Counted from the first letter of the stretch, positions 7,974 to 17,505 are shown. The stretch: 64,000 bases of DNA from Colwellia demingiae (GCF_007954275.1 NZ_VOLT01000008.1:144495-208494), one strand, 5' to 3'. Numbers and translations: made by a program. The notes: generated by a model from the sequence alone, not told the origin.

Positions 7974-9779
7974 CTAACTCAGCTTTTTAAACTGTAATTC
8001 CACCAATCGTTGATATAATTCACAGTTCTGTAATAGCGACTGGTGATCACCCATTTCAACCAAGCTGCCACCATCAAGTACAGCAATTTGATCGGCGTGT
8101 TGTATGGTTGATAATCGGTGCGCGATTATAATGGTGGTGCGACCACGCATTAACTCTTCTAATGCTTGTTGTACATGATGTTCACTCTCACTATCAAGGG
8201 CACTAGTCGCTTCATCTAACAGTAAAATATGCGGGTCTTTTAATATTGCACGCGCAATAGCAATACGTTGGCGTTGACCGCCCGATAATCGCACACCACG
8301 TTCACCCAAAAAGCTGTTATAACCTTCAGGCAACTGACTTATAAATTCATGAGCATGGGCTTTTTTAGCCGCCGAGATCACTTCTTCATCACTAGCATCT
8401 GGTTTGCCGTAACGTATATTATGAAAAACGTCACTACTAAATAGTGCAGGTTGTTGTGGTACTAAGGCCATTTGTTGGCGAAGATCTTTCGGATCAAGCT
8501 GACGTATATCAGTGCCACCTAAGGTAATACGACCAACTTGGGGGTCGTAAAAACGTTGTAGTAATTCAAATAAGGTAGTTTTTCCTGCGCCAGACGGACC
8601 CACTAACGCTAATACCTTGCCTTGCTCAGCTATTAAGTTAAGCATTTTGGTTGCTGCTTGGTCCGGACGAGAAGGGTAGTTAAAACTGACCGCTTCAAAA
8701 GCAATTTGTGCGTTGAGATCTTTAGCTGAAATGGTATTTTCTACCGGAGGGAGAATATGACTTTCAACCTGTAAAATCTCTATCAGCCTTTCTGTCGCTC
8801 CAGCTGCACGCTGTAATTCCCCTAATACTTCTGAAATAGTGGCTAAAGATGAAGCGACTAAAATGGCATAAAATACAAAAGCACCTAAATCTCCGCCGCT
8901 CATTTTACCTTGAATAACATCGCTACCACCGACCCACAACATGCCAGTAATAGCGCCAAAAACGATAATAATAACGCCAGCAATTAATGTGGCTCGCTGT
9001 TTTATACGATGACGGCCAATATTAAATGACTTTTCAACTTCCTTGCCAAAAGAAAGTCTTTCATGCTTTTCGTGGGTATAACTTTGCACCGTTTTAATGT
9101 GCTCTATTGCCTCACCAGCATAACTACCAACATCGGCCATTGAGTCTTGGCTTTTGCGTGATAATTTTCTGACTTTACGACCATAAAATAATATAGGTAC
9201 CAAGATAAAAGGCACTGACAGTAAAACAATGAAAGTTAATTTAATATTGGTAGCGAATAACATCACTAACGCACCTAATAGCATTAATAAGCTGCGGATA
9301 GCCATAGAAAAGGACGAGCCAATAATACTTTGTAGCAAGGTAGTGTCGGTAGTAATGCGCGACATAATATCGCCGCTGCCATTGGTTTCAAAATAACTCG
9401 GATGCAAAGTTATGACATGATTAAAAACGGCTAAGCGAATATCAGCACTGACTCGCTCACCTAGCCAAGAAACCAGATAGAAACGGAAAAATGTTCCCCC
9501 AGCAATTAACACAGTAATAGCCAATATAAATAGCACCGCGTGTTGTAATTGCTGTATTGATTGTTGAGCAAAACCTTCATCAATGAGCATTCTTACCCCT
9601 TGGCCCACCGATAGCATTACACCAGCGGTAAAAATAAGGGCAATAAAAGCGGCTAGCACCTGACTTTTATAAGGGCGAATAAATTGAATAAGCTCAAGAA
9701 GAATGGAGATCTTTTTCTTTTCAGGAGCATCAATTGAAGCATTCTCTGCTAGATCACTAGCAGCAGGTTGGTCAGACAT
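7974..9779 (-). CDS. MsbA-like ABC exporter, fused membrane and ATPase domains
   Basis: 601 residues. An N-terminal region with about six transmembrane helices (roughly residues 35-320) precedes a nucleotide-binding domain. Walker A GPSGAGKTT lies near residue 393, the signature LSGGQRQR near 497 and Walker B ILLLDEATSALDSES near 520, with the switch histidine in IIAHRLSTI. This is a half-transporter that should act as a homodimer. It resembles the MsbA/LipA-exporter and multidrug group, but msbA proper usually sits with lpxK, which is absent here, so I give no symbol. It stands alone. Substrate is unknown. Confidence 0.88.
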   Translation of the reverse strand: MSDQPAASDLAENASIDAPEKKKISILLELIQFIRPYKSQVLAAFIALIFTAGVMLSVGQGVRMLIDEGFAQQSIQQLQHAVLFILAITVLIAGGTFFRFYLVSWLGERVSADIRLAVFNHVITLHPSYFETNGSGDIMSRITTDTTLLQSIIGSSFSMAIRSLLMLLGALVMLFATNIKLTFIVLLSVPFILVPILFYGRKVRKLSRKSQDSMADVGSYAGEAIEHIKTVQSYTHEKHERLSFGKEVEKSFNIGRHRIKQRATLIAGVIIIVFGAITGMLWVGGSDVIQGKMSGGDLGAFVFYAILVASSLATISEVLGELQRAAGATERLIEILQVESHILPPVENTISAKDLNAQIAFEAVSFNYPSRPDQAATKMLNLIAEQGKVLALVGPSGAGKTTLFELLQRFYDPQVGRITLGGTDIRQLDPKDLRQQMALVPQQPALFSSDVFHNIRYGKPDASDEEVISAAKKAHAHEFISQLPEGYNSFLGERGVRLSGGQRQRIAIARAILKDPHILLLDEATSALDSESEHHVQQALEELMRGRTTIIIAHRLSTIQHADQIAVLDGGSLVEMGDHQSLLQNCELYQRLVELQFKKLS

Positions 9780-9950
9780 AAAATCTCAGAGTCTATTACT
9801 AGCCATTAAGTATATTAGCGACTAGTGAATGAATTATTGAACAATAGTTTACGCTTTACGTAGACGTTGAACTAGAAAGTTTTACTGGAAATTGATGTAA
9901 GCATGTAAAAGGAAGTAATACTATTAGCGGGAATTGATGTTTTTATAGAT

Positions 9951-10061
9951 AAAAAAAAGCCGATGGTATTTTCAGAACTAATAAGTAGTTATGAATTACA
10001 TCGGCAAAGCTTATGGGGAAGCTACAAAAAAATTATTACAATAAGTGTTCGCTTAAGAACA
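9951..10061 (-). ncRNA. Candidate small RNA A (paralogue of the one at 17697-17790)
   Basis: Read on the minus strand from about 10061. Hairpin 1 (TGTTC/GAACA, 10046-10061) starts at the predicted +1. An unpaired stretch containing TTGTAATAATT follows. Hairpin 2 (AGCTT/AAGCT, 10008-10023) has loop CCCCAT. The last element is a long terminator hairpin with base GCCGATG/CATCGGC (9959-10005) that carries an inner AACTA/TAGTT stem and ends in eight T. The same order, spacing and core recur at 17697-17790 with different but still pairing stem bases, and no open frame explains it. The C-rich loop could pair with Shine-Dalgarno sequences. I do not recognise the family. Confidence 0.6.
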
Positions 10062-10066
10062 AGGTA

Positions 10067-10139
10067 ATTATAGAGTAACAACTCTACACAAGTAAAGTCA
10101 TTTATAGAGTAATTACTCTTTTTCTTTGATTTAGATCAT
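10067..10139 (-). promoter_or_regulatory. Promoter and operator region of candidate small RNA A
   Basis: On the minus strand -10 is TATAAT (10067-10072) and -35 is TTACTT (10090-10095), spacer 17. A palindrome TAGAGT-AACA-ACTCTA (10071-10086) fills the spacer. A second one, AGAGTAATTACTCT (10106-10119), lies just upstream. Further upstream is TTGAT-TTAG-ATCAT (10126-10139), one mismatch from an FNR box, centred about 71-72 bp before +1. The first palindrome has a counterpart in the promoter of small RNA B. Confidence 0.5.
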
Positions 10140-10266
10140 TATTAACCAATTTGTTCATAAAATAAGCTCATGTTTATTGTAAAAAACGAAGTTGTTAATG
10201 ACATAAATGAACAAAACTCAGTTGCTTCAGTATCAAAATCATTAGTTTTTACACTTATTTTCAGTT

Positions 10267-11022
10267 TCAATTACGAATTTTCTTAAATGGTTTGAACAAC
10301 CTCGATTTAACTGACCGCCAATGTGTTTTTGGTATTTTAGGTGCTAATGATAATAAATGTTGGTAATCATGTTCTGTTGGAGTTACTTCACCGCCATGCG
10401 CAAGAATTATACTTTGTGGCTTTAATTCGATGATTTTGTGGAGCGAGGCCCGATAACGATTAGGGTAAAATATAGGGAAGGGCGGGATGAATTTATTCTT
10501 TACCTTAACTATTAAATCAGCAACATATACTTTATTACTGGGCAGGTGGTGTAAGGATAAATCCCTATCTGTATGACCTTGAGTCGCTAGAGCAACCCAT
10601 TCAGAAAATCCGGGTAATTGCTCACCGTCATCAAGTTTATAATCGGCGATTAACTGACTAGAATACCAGAAGTTAAGACGCGGTTTTTTCATGCGTTTTG
10701 CTACCCATTTAGCTAATAGAATGTCAGCAAGATGCATGAGCCGACCGTCTATGCCAGAGTACCATTGGCCCCTGACATTGGCAGCAGCAACTTTACACCC
10801 AGTTAGTTTTCGAAGCTTATCGGCGGCGCCCGCATGATCAGGATGCATGTGTGTTACGACGACTAAGGTTAAATCATTGAAAGAACGTTGTAAGGTCTTG
10901 GTGATAAAATGCTTGAGCATAGAAATATCTGAGCGACAGCAACCATCAAGCAATAGTAGCCTATCAGGATACTCTGCTAGTAAAATTGTTTGAATATGGC
11001 CATCTATGTGATGTAACTTCAT
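10267..11022 (-). CDS. Metallo-beta-lactamase-fold hydrolase
   Basis: 251 residues without a signal peptide, so cytoplasmic. The metal-binding HxHxDH motif is His58-Met-His60-Pro-Asp62-His63 (THMHPDHAG). Later ligands are probably the His in ATQGHTDRD and the His in ILAHGGE, giving a complete two-metal site. The family includes glyoxalase II-like thioesterases, lactonases and quorum-quenching enzymes, and the sequence does not say which. The C-terminus is strongly basic (KSRLFKPFKKIRN). It is a single gene flanked by the small RNA A locus and the RND operon. Confidence 0.8.
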   Translation of the reverse strand: MKLHHIDGHIQTILLAEYPDRLLLLDGCCRSDISMLKHFITKTLQRSFNDLTLVVVTHMHPDHAGAADKLRKLTGCKVAAANVRGQWYSGIDGRLMHLADILLAKWVAKRMKKPRLNFWYSSQLIADYKLDDGEQLPGFSEWVALATQGHTDRDLSLHHLPSNKVYVADLIVKVKNKFIPPFPIFYPNRYRASLHKIIELKPQSIILAHGGEVTPTEHDYQHLLSLAPKIPKTHWRSVKSRLFKPFKKIRN

Positions 11023-11254
11023 AATGTTAAAGCTGCGCAGTGAAAAATTTAATGTCGCTTTATACAGTAAAAGAAAAAGCTCACGTGTGCACTCTATTTA
11101 CTTATCTTAAGAAATATACTCACTATGACCCATCTTTATGATGTCAGCGCACTTGGCAAGAAAACTAATATTAAGTGATAGATTCAATTTTACCTTAGGT
11201 TAATAACTACCCGTCTGTCCTTAGCGGATGGGTATACGTGTTATTACAAAATAG

Positions 11255-14200
11255 TTAATGATTTACTTTCTGCAAAGCTTCGTCAGAAACTTGCATCTCT
11301 TCACCGATAATTTTTTGTCTCTTTTCTGCTAAGAGTAAATAGAAACTTGGTAAAATAAACAAGGTGAAGATAGTACCAATAAACATACCTGCGACTAAAA
11401 TAATACCAATACTATTTCGCGCTTCTGCACCAGCACCTGTCACTAATACTAACGGGAAATGCCCCAATATAGTGGCTGCTGTGGTCATTAAAATAGGACG
11501 TAGACGTGTGGTTGCCGCTTCAGTTACTGCAGCGAGTTTATTCGCGCCGAGCTCTTGTGCATGATTAGCAAATTCAACAATCAAAATCCCGTTTTTAGCA
11601 ATTAAACCTATTAAGGTAATTAACCCTATTTGCGAATAAATATTAATAGTGGTTAATTCAATATAAGGGATGAGTAGGGCACCTGATAAGGCCAATGGTA
11701 CACAGCCAAGCAATACAACCAACGGGTCTCTAAAGCTATTAAACTGTATCGCTAATACCAAAAATACAATCAATAAAGAAATACCCAATACCATAACTAA
11801 GGTATTACCCTCTTTACGTAATTGTCTTGATTCTCCCGCATAATCAATGGAATACCCTAGAGGTAATATTTCTTTTGCTGCATCTTCAATAGCTGATAAC
11901 GCCGCTTCTTTATTCGATCCTGGCGCAACACCTCCGTAGATTCTAAAAGACGCTTGCTGAGCAAAAGTTCCCAGTTGTCTAGGTACGGTTTTCCATTTTA
12001 AATCTGCTACGGCTGAAACGGGCAATAACTCACCGGTAGGTAATTTAATATCCAATGATAAAATTGCTTCAGTTTTACTACGCACTTCATCATTTACAAT
12101 AGGGATCACTCGATAAGCTTTGCCATTAGCATCAAAGCGATTCACAAAATTGCTCGATAATAAAACACCTAATTGTTCGCTTACTGCGCCGACGTTCATG
12201 CCTAAATCGGCAATTTTCTCTCGATTTAATTGCAATTCTACTTGCGGTAAATCTATTTTCAGATCGGTATCAGCAAACAGGAATTTACCGCTAGCAAATG
12301 CGGCACCAACAAGTTGATCCGCATATTGCTTCATTTCGCTATACGGGGCAGTTGCTTTAACAATCATTTCTATTTCAAATTGACCGGAACTCGGTAATGA
12401 GGATGGCAAAATAGGAAACATGTTAAGTCCCGGGATTTGCGATAATTTACCATAAATTTTAGGTACTAGAGATTGCGCGCTGTAATCACGATTGTCAGCA
12501 TTAACTAACTCTAAACCGCCAAATCCGCCGCCACCAAAAATTATTTGCCATATTTGCTTACCGCCTTCAATTTCTTGTAAGCTTTCAATAACAGGGTTCA
12601 TTTGCGCAACGTTATAAGCCATTGACGCATCAGGAGGGGATTGAATGACAAACATAACGGTGGCTTGATCTTCTATTGGTGCCAATTCTTTTTTTGAATA
12701 GAGATAGAAAGGTACAGTGAGCAGTGAGACGACTAGCGCTATTAAAAATACTTGTCCCTGCCACTTAAATATATGGTTTAACAATTGTCCATATTTTCGT
12801 TGTAGCCTTTCAAAAATATGGTTTACTTTAGTGGTTAACCAACTTTCCTCGCCACCTTTGGGTGACACATAAGCGCTCATGATCGGTGACAAAGTAATAG
12901 CAACGATACCTGAAATGATGACGGCAATGGCTAGAGTAAAAGCAAACTCTTTGAACAATACACCTGTTAGCCCTGATAAAAAGCCAATAGGAGCGTAAAC
13001 GGCTGCCAGAGTTAATGTCATTGAAATGATAGGCACAAGCAGCTGGCGAGAGCTAATGAGCGCCGCATCAAATTTCGACAAACCTTGGCGCATTAAGCGT
13101 GCAACGTTTTCAACCACCACAATGGCATCATCTACCACTAAACCAACGGATAACACTATCGCTAATACGGTTAATAGGTTTAACGAAAATCCCATCATAC
13201 CCATGGCGGCAATTGCGCCTAAAATAGAGATAGGTATGGTAATTAAAGGGACTATAGCGCTTCTAAATGAACCCATAAGTAGCACAACAACTAAGCCAAC
13301 TAAAATAACCGTTTCGGCGAGCGTGGTAAAAATTTCTCTTAATGCATCGCGCATGTATAAAGTGCCGTCGTAGGCATAATCAATTGAAATACCGTGGGGT
13401 AGCGTTTTGTTCAGTTCATCAACTTTTTTATATAATCTATCACCAATGGCAATCTCATTAGCGCCAGGTAAAGGCCAAATAGAAATATAAACAGCATCTT
13501 TATCGTTTAATCTTGCGGTGACACTGGTATCTTCTGCGGCGAGTTCAATCTTCGCGACATCTTTTAAATAAATAGTAGCACCATCAATCTCACTAATGAC
13601 TAGTTGTTGAAATTCTTCAACACTACTGAGTTGTGTATTGGCAACAATATCAATTTTCTGCCGACTATTTTCCACATAGCCCATAGTGGCTATGGTGTTA
13701 TTTGCTGCTAAGGCTTGATATACATCACTAGCACTTAAGTTAAATACCTGTAGTGCTTGCGCATTGAGCCATACGCGCATTGCAGGTGTTCTCGCACCTT
13801 CAATACCCACGCGTTGTACGCCTTCAATAGCATTTAAAACAGGGTTTACTTGGCGAGTTAAATAGTCAGTAATACGTGATAAGTCATTACCATTGGCTTG
13901 GACATTTAAGTAAAAGACAGCAAAGGGTCTATCGGCACGACTGACTGACACAACAGGGTCTTGAGCTCCTTGGGGTAATTCAAAACGAATTTGTCCTAAT
14001 CTTGCTGTTAACTCTGCCAATGCCAGTGTTGAGTTCTCATTTAACTTGAGCCAAGCGGTTACTTTAGAGCTGCCAGAAGTACTTGTTGAATCAACGTATT
14101 CAACGCCAGGTACAGTCGCGGCTGCACGTTCAATGGGCTCGGTTATGAAGCCTTTTACTACGTCAGCTGAAGCACCAATATAATAAGTTTCAATCACTAA

Positions 14201-14350
14201 TGAGGCACTGTCTATTTTGGGAAATTGCAGTACAGGAATTTTACTTGCTGACCAAAGACCAGCAATACAGATAATGATAGATAAGACAATCGCAACGACT
14301 GGTCGTCTTACAAATATGTCCATTACAGATGGTTTACTTTCTTGCATCAT
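11255..14350 (-). CDS. RND-family (HAE1) multidrug efflux permease
   Basis: 1031 residues, the usual length of AcrB-type pumps. Twelve membrane helices lie in two groups of one plus five, separated by two large periplasmic loops. TM4 carries the proton-relay pair in VGLVVDDAIVVVENV, and the second half has the matching GLIAKNGILIVEFA segment. The N-terminus, FVRRPVVAIVLSIIICIAG, is typical of HAE1 pumps. It is the last gene of an operon after the membrane fusion protein (9 bp apart) and a TetR regulator. No outer-membrane channel gene is present, so a TolC from elsewhere is expected. Substrate range cannot be read from sequence. Confidence 0.92.
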   Translation of the reverse strand: MMQESKPSVMDIFVRRPVVAIVLSIIICIAGLWSASKIPVLQFPKIDSASLVIETYYIGASADVVKGFITEPIERAAATVPGVEYVDSTSTSGSSKVTAWLKLNENSTLALAELTARLGQIRFELPQGAQDPVVSVSRADRPFAVFYLNVQANGNDLSRITDYLTRQVNPVLNAIEGVQRVGIEGARTPAMRVWLNAQALQVFNLSASDVYQALAANNTIATMGYVENSRQKIDIVANTQLSSVEEFQQLVISEIDGATIYLKDVAKIELAAEDTSVTARLNDKDAVYISIWPLPGANEIAIGDRLYKKVDELNKTLPHGISIDYAYDGTLYMRDALREIFTTLAETVILVGLVVVLLMGSFRSAIVPLITIPISILGAIAAMGMMGFSLNLLTVLAIVLSVGLVVDDAIVVVENVARLMRQGLSKFDAALISSRQLLVPIISMTLTLAAVYAPIGFLSGLTGVLFKEFAFTLAIAVIISGIVAITLSPIMSAYVSPKGGEESWLTTKVNHIFERLQRKYGQLLNHIFKWQGQVFLIALVVSLLTVPFYLYSKKELAPIEDQATVMFVIQSPPDASMAYNVAQMNPVIESLQEIEGGKQIWQIIFGGGGFGGLELVNADNRDYSAQSLVPKIYGKLSQIPGLNMFPILPSSLPSSGQFEIEMIVKATAPYSEMKQYADQLVGAAFASGKFLFADTDLKIDLPQVELQLNREKIADLGMNVGAVSEQLGVLLSSNFVNRFDANGKAYRVIPIVNDEVRSKTEAILSLDIKLPTGELLPVSAVADLKWKTVPRQLGTFAQQASFRIYGGVAPGSNKEAALSAIEDAAKEILPLGYSIDYAGESRQLRKEGNTLVMVLGISLLIVFLVLAIQFNSFRDPLVVLLGCVPLALSGALLIPYIELTTINIYSQIGLITLIGLIAKNGILIVEFANHAQELGANKLAAVTEAATTRLRPILMTTAATILGHFPLVLVTGAGAEARNSIGIILVAGMFIGTIFTLFILPSFYLLLAEKRQKIIGEEMQVSDEALQKVNH

Positions 14351-14359
14351 AATCCCTTA

Positions 14360-15493
14360 TTATTGCGCGCTAGCATCAGAAACTACTGTTTGAGGCTTGT
14401 CTTTGGTTGTATCAGTAGCAATTGCATCAGCAAGGTATACTTTCATGCCTGGAAATAACTTGAACGCGCCTTTATTTGCAATAAGTTGTCCTGCTTCTAC
14501 ACCAGCAAGGATCATAACCTGTTCACCTTGTCGTTCACCCAACTCAACGGGGACTTGTTTAGCGCGATAGCTACCTGCTTCATCAGCTTCTAAAACAAAG
14601 ACATAGTTACCTAATGCATCACGTTTTATGGCTAAATCAGGCACAACAGTATGCGTTGCTTTATTCGCAATAGGCACGATCACCGATACCAAGGTATTGG
14701 GTTTCAATGCTAACGTTGCTGATGGCAGTTGCGCGCGATATTTTAAGTGACGAGAAAGGCGAGATAACTGTGGGTCGATAGCTATAATTTTTGCTTCAAA
14801 TATCGAATCTTGATTGATAGGGCTAATTTTTACCGTCGAAGATAAAGCTAATTCTTGGTAAAGTTGCGGCAGCTTGAAATCAATCCAAGTAAAGTCATTA
14901 ACACCAACAAGTTCAAGTACTTGACTGTTTATATCTAAATATTGGCCAACTTCTAAAGTATGAATGCCTACCTTAGCGGTAAATGGCGCGGTCAACGTCT
15001 TTTTATCGATAGCTGTGGTGATCACTGATATATCTGCTTTTGCTATTTGTACTGCAGCGCGAGCTTGATCAACTTGCTCTTCACTAATTCCACGATTTTT
15101 ATGCAGCTTAATATTACGGTCTAAGGTTTGTTGATTTAATGTCAGTGTCGCTTTAGCTGCCATTAAGCGTGCATCTTCGTCACGATGGTCTAGTGCAAGT
15201 AATACTTGCCCCTTATTAACAACCTGTCCAGAGGCTGCATTTAAATGGGTAATTTCACCCGCTAGTTCGTTATTGAGCATTAAATATTTAAATGCCTGCA
15301 CTTCACCACTGACTTTAATCTGTTTTTGATAGCTAATATTAGCCACCTTCACAGCGGTTACTGTTGCTGCCATTTCAGGCATATTGGCTGCTTGGTCATT
15401 CGCGGCTTGTTGTAGCGATGATTTATAGCTCTGTAAGCCAAAAATGGTGCCGGCTAATATGATTATTACTAAAAGCCATTTAATTATGTTCAT
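14360..15493 (-). CDS. RND efflux periplasmic adaptor (membrane fusion protein)
   Basis: 377 residues. An N-terminal membrane anchor (about residues 6-22) lacks a lipobox Cys, so it is a membrane-anchored rather than lipidated adaptor. It is followed by a lipoyl/hairpin region with a barrel-sandwich start (GEVQAFKYLMLNNELAGEI) and a coiled-coil section rich in Ala, Leu and Gln, then beta-barrel and membrane-proximal domains. It links the pump encoded downstream to an outer-membrane channel. The stop is 9 bp from the pump start, so co-translation is likely. The last 15 residues are polar and repetitive. Confidence 0.9.
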   Translation of the reverse strand: MNIIKWLLVIIILAGTIFGLQSYKSSLQQAANDQAANMPEMAATVTAVKVANISYQKQIKVSGEVQAFKYLMLNNELAGEITHLNAASGQVVNKGQVLLALDHRDEDARLMAAKATLTLNQQTLDRNIKLHKNRGISEEQVDQARAAVQIAKADISVITTAIDKKTLTAPFTAKVGIHTLEVGQYLDINSQVLELVGVNDFTWIDFKLPQLYQELALSSTVKISPINQDSIFEAKIIAIDPQLSRLSRHLKYRAQLPSATLALKPNTLVSVIVPIANKATHTVVPDLAIKRDALGNYVFVLEADEAGSYRAKQVPVELGERQGEQVMILAGVEAGQLIANKGAFKLFPGMKVYLADAIATDTTKDKPQTVVSDASAQ

Positions 15494-15613
15494 GATTGTT
15501 CCTTTATCTTTTTATTCAGATACTTAAATTCTATGTCTAAGTAATTTTGTGTTTGTCAGCGGCACCGATTTGATTTTGTTAGTTGTAGTAAATCAATGCA
15601 AAACCTTTGTTTC

Positions 15614-16348
15614 TTATCTAAGTTCTGCGCTTGTTAGGTGCAGGCAAACTTTTTTAATATCTCCATCTGAAATTTTTTGCTGCCAGTCGTATGTGTTTAC
15701 TAAACGTTTCATCGTGCGAATATGTGGATTATCTGCGGCTAGCACGAAGGTATTATTTTCACTACTTTCATTAGTCTTTTCATCAAGATCATTTTTTAAA
15801 CATTGATGTAAATGCACCGTTTGAAAGTAACCAACCGATAACGACCAAGTGCCTAAGTTTATTTCTTCAATATCTCGGCTACCTGATATTAGTTCGCCAG
15901 AATCAGCGGCAGCTTGCAAAAGTTGCTGAAACATCGTTTGGCATCGTTCTTCGCACGCATTCATTTGCGTTAACCAACGCTCTGAACATCGTTTCATCAT
16001 TGCTTCAGTATTAACAATGCTTTCGAGCTGATTATCAAAGTTATACATTTGAACTTTAGAAAAATCTAACAAACTTGTCGCTAGAATGCGCTCTGGCGTT
16101 GTTAAGGGTAAAGCATGTACTTTTTTAAACACGGATTGTCGTTCTTGATACATGCGCGTGGCTAAAGCAATAAGGACATCTTCTTTACATTGTACAAATT
16201 TATAAACAGATCCCATGGACAGGCCCGCTAATTTAGCAATGGCTGACATGGAAAAGTCTAATAAACTACTTTCCTGTATTGCTTTAATTGCAGCACATAT
16301 AATTAATCTTTCTTGTTCTTCTGCACTAAATCGTGGAGCTGGAGCCAT
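15614..16348 (-). CDS. TetR/AcrR-family repressor of the RND operon
   Basis: 244 residues. An N-terminal helix-turn-helix (about residues 25-60: MSAIAKLAGLSMGSVYKFVQCKEDVL) matches TetR proteins; the C-terminal part is the variable ligand-binding domain. It is the first gene in the same direction as the fusion protein and pump genes, 120 bp upstream of them. An imperfect palindrome just upstream of its start (16381-16399) is a good autoregulatory operator candidate. It therefore probably senses a toxic compound and releases the pump operon. The effector is unknown. Confidence 0.88.
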   Translation of the reverse strand: MAPAPRFSAEEQERLIICAAIKAIQESSLLDFSMSAIAKLAGLSMGSVYKFVQCKEDVLIALATRMYQERQSVFKKVHALPLTTPERILATSLLDFSKVQMYNFDNQLESIVNTEAMMKRCSERWLTQMNACEERCQTMFQQLLQAAADSGELISGSRDIEEINLGTWSLSVGYFQTVHLHQCLKNDLDEKTNESSENNTFVLAADNPHIRTMKRLVNTYDWQQKISDGDIKKVCLHLTSAELR

Positions 16349-16380
16349 GTGTAACCTATGTGATATCTATAGATAATTTT

Positions 16381-16399
16381 ATTCGAATATCATTCAAAT
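16381..16399. promoter_or_regulatory. Candidate TetR operator upstream of the efflux operon
   Basis: ATTCGAAT-ATC-ATTCAAAT is a 19-bp imperfect palindrome, 15 of 19 positions symmetric, ending 33 bp upstream of the tetR start. Its size and symmetry fit TetR operators. Binding is an inference. Confidence 0.45.
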
Positions 16400-16466
16400 G
16401 ACGATAAATGTTATTTTAACTTACTTTTTGTTAAGTTCAAGTACAAAATTATTCAGGGTAGTTTAT

Positions 16467-16925
16467 CTAGCTAATGGTTTTAGTCATAAAAGTACTGTAA
16501 GGATCTTCTTGATAATCGGCAAAGGGCGGGCAAACTTGAAAACCAAGTTGTTGGTAGAGTTTTTGTGCCGGTAAAAAGGCGGCCATAGTGCCTGTTTCCA
16601 AACTTAGTTTTTGGTAACCACGACTACTTGCTTCGCGGATCATATATTCCAAAAGTAATTTAGCCATGCCTTGGCGTAAAAAGTCTGGTGAGGTTCGCAT
16701 GGATTTAATTTCACCATGAGCATTGTCTAACTCTTTTAAGGCACCACAGCCTGCTAATGCATCATCTTTCCAAGCACACCAAAAGGTGATGTCCTCTTGC
16801 GCTAATGCTGATAAATCGAGTGCATGTACACTTTCTTCTGGAGAGTGTAACAACATATCTTGATGATGCTGATCTAACAATGCGATGACTGCAGGATGTG
16901 TTAGTGAACCAATGCGGATTTCCAT
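16467..16925 (-). CDS. GNAT-family N-acetyltransferase
   Basis: 152 residues covering one acetyltransferase fold. The acetyl-CoA-binding motif A is visible as MRTSPDFLRQGMAKLLLEYM (Q/R-x-x-G-x-A/G form), followed by LSLETGTM and LYQQLGF, which are characteristic of the PhnO/YafP-like small-molecule GNATs. It is a single gene with its start about 190 bp from the downstream end of the DUF2750 gene. The substrate is unknown. Confidence 0.85.
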   Translation of the reverse strand: MEIRIGSLTHPAVIALLDQHHQDMLLHSPEESVHALDLSALAQEDITFWCAWKDDALAGCGALKELDNAHGEIKSMRTSPDFLRQGMAKLLLEYMIREASSRGYQKLSLETGTMAAFLPAQKLYQQLGFQVCPPFADYQEDPYSTFMTKTIS

Positions 16926-17112
16926 TTTTACCTCTAGATACTATTGATTGTCGGGTTAGAAATCTTTCAATGTAAAGTGAATTTATCCGTGATTGGATTT
17001 TGTACCATTTGTACCATTATTTATTAGGAATTGTTCAGGAGCATATTCTCCTGAATCAATCTGACCTCTTTAAACTCGATTTTCAAAATATCATAGGGGT
17101 ATATATAGCCAT

Positions 17113-17505
17113 TTACTTTCGATTTTGTTTCTTGGTTTCTTTTAATAAGGCTTCTTCAAACTCTTCAGGAAATAATACCAAGCCTTGATTATCTTGATTT
17201 GGAAAAGTAACCAACGCTAGTTCATCATCGACTAAGCCAGTACTCCAGCGACTGTACCATTTGTCTAATGATATAGCTTCAGCTTTACATTCCTGCCATT
17301 CATCGGTTGCCCAGCGTTGCGCAAACTCTTCGTTTGGCCATACAGGCACGCAATCTTCATCTTCGGTATTTAACATTACACAACCATGCTCGTCAGCTAA
17401 TATCCAAATTTCTTTGTTGCTAACCACTTGTTGAAGTAAGTAGCTTAAACGCTTTTCTTCATCGTATTTTTCTATGGTATTGAGTTGTTCGCTGCTGATT
17501 GACAT
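17113..17505 (-). CDS. DUF2750-family protein
   Basis: 130 residues, soluble and acidic, rich in Trp and Glu. The pattern WILADEHGCVMLN, then VWPNEEFAQRWA and LDKWYSRWSTGL near the end, fits DUF2750, a small family of unknown function in proteobacteria. The C-terminal tail is Lys-rich. It stands alone; upstream of its start lies the terminator of candidate small RNA B, which is transcribed towards it. Nothing suggests a function. Confidence 0.7.
   Translation of the reverse strand: MSISSEQLNTIEKYDEEKRLSYLLQQVVSNKEIWILADEHGCVMLNTEDEDCVPVWPNEEFAQRWATDEWQECKAEAISLDKWYSRWSTGLVDDELALVTFPNQDNQGLVLFPEEFEEALLKETKKQNRK

Noticed and set aside
17022..17085. Possible trace of the MITE-like element ('TTCAGGAGCATATTCTCCTGAATCAA')
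   Set aside because: Only a short block matches, without the ends; it may just be a small hairpin.
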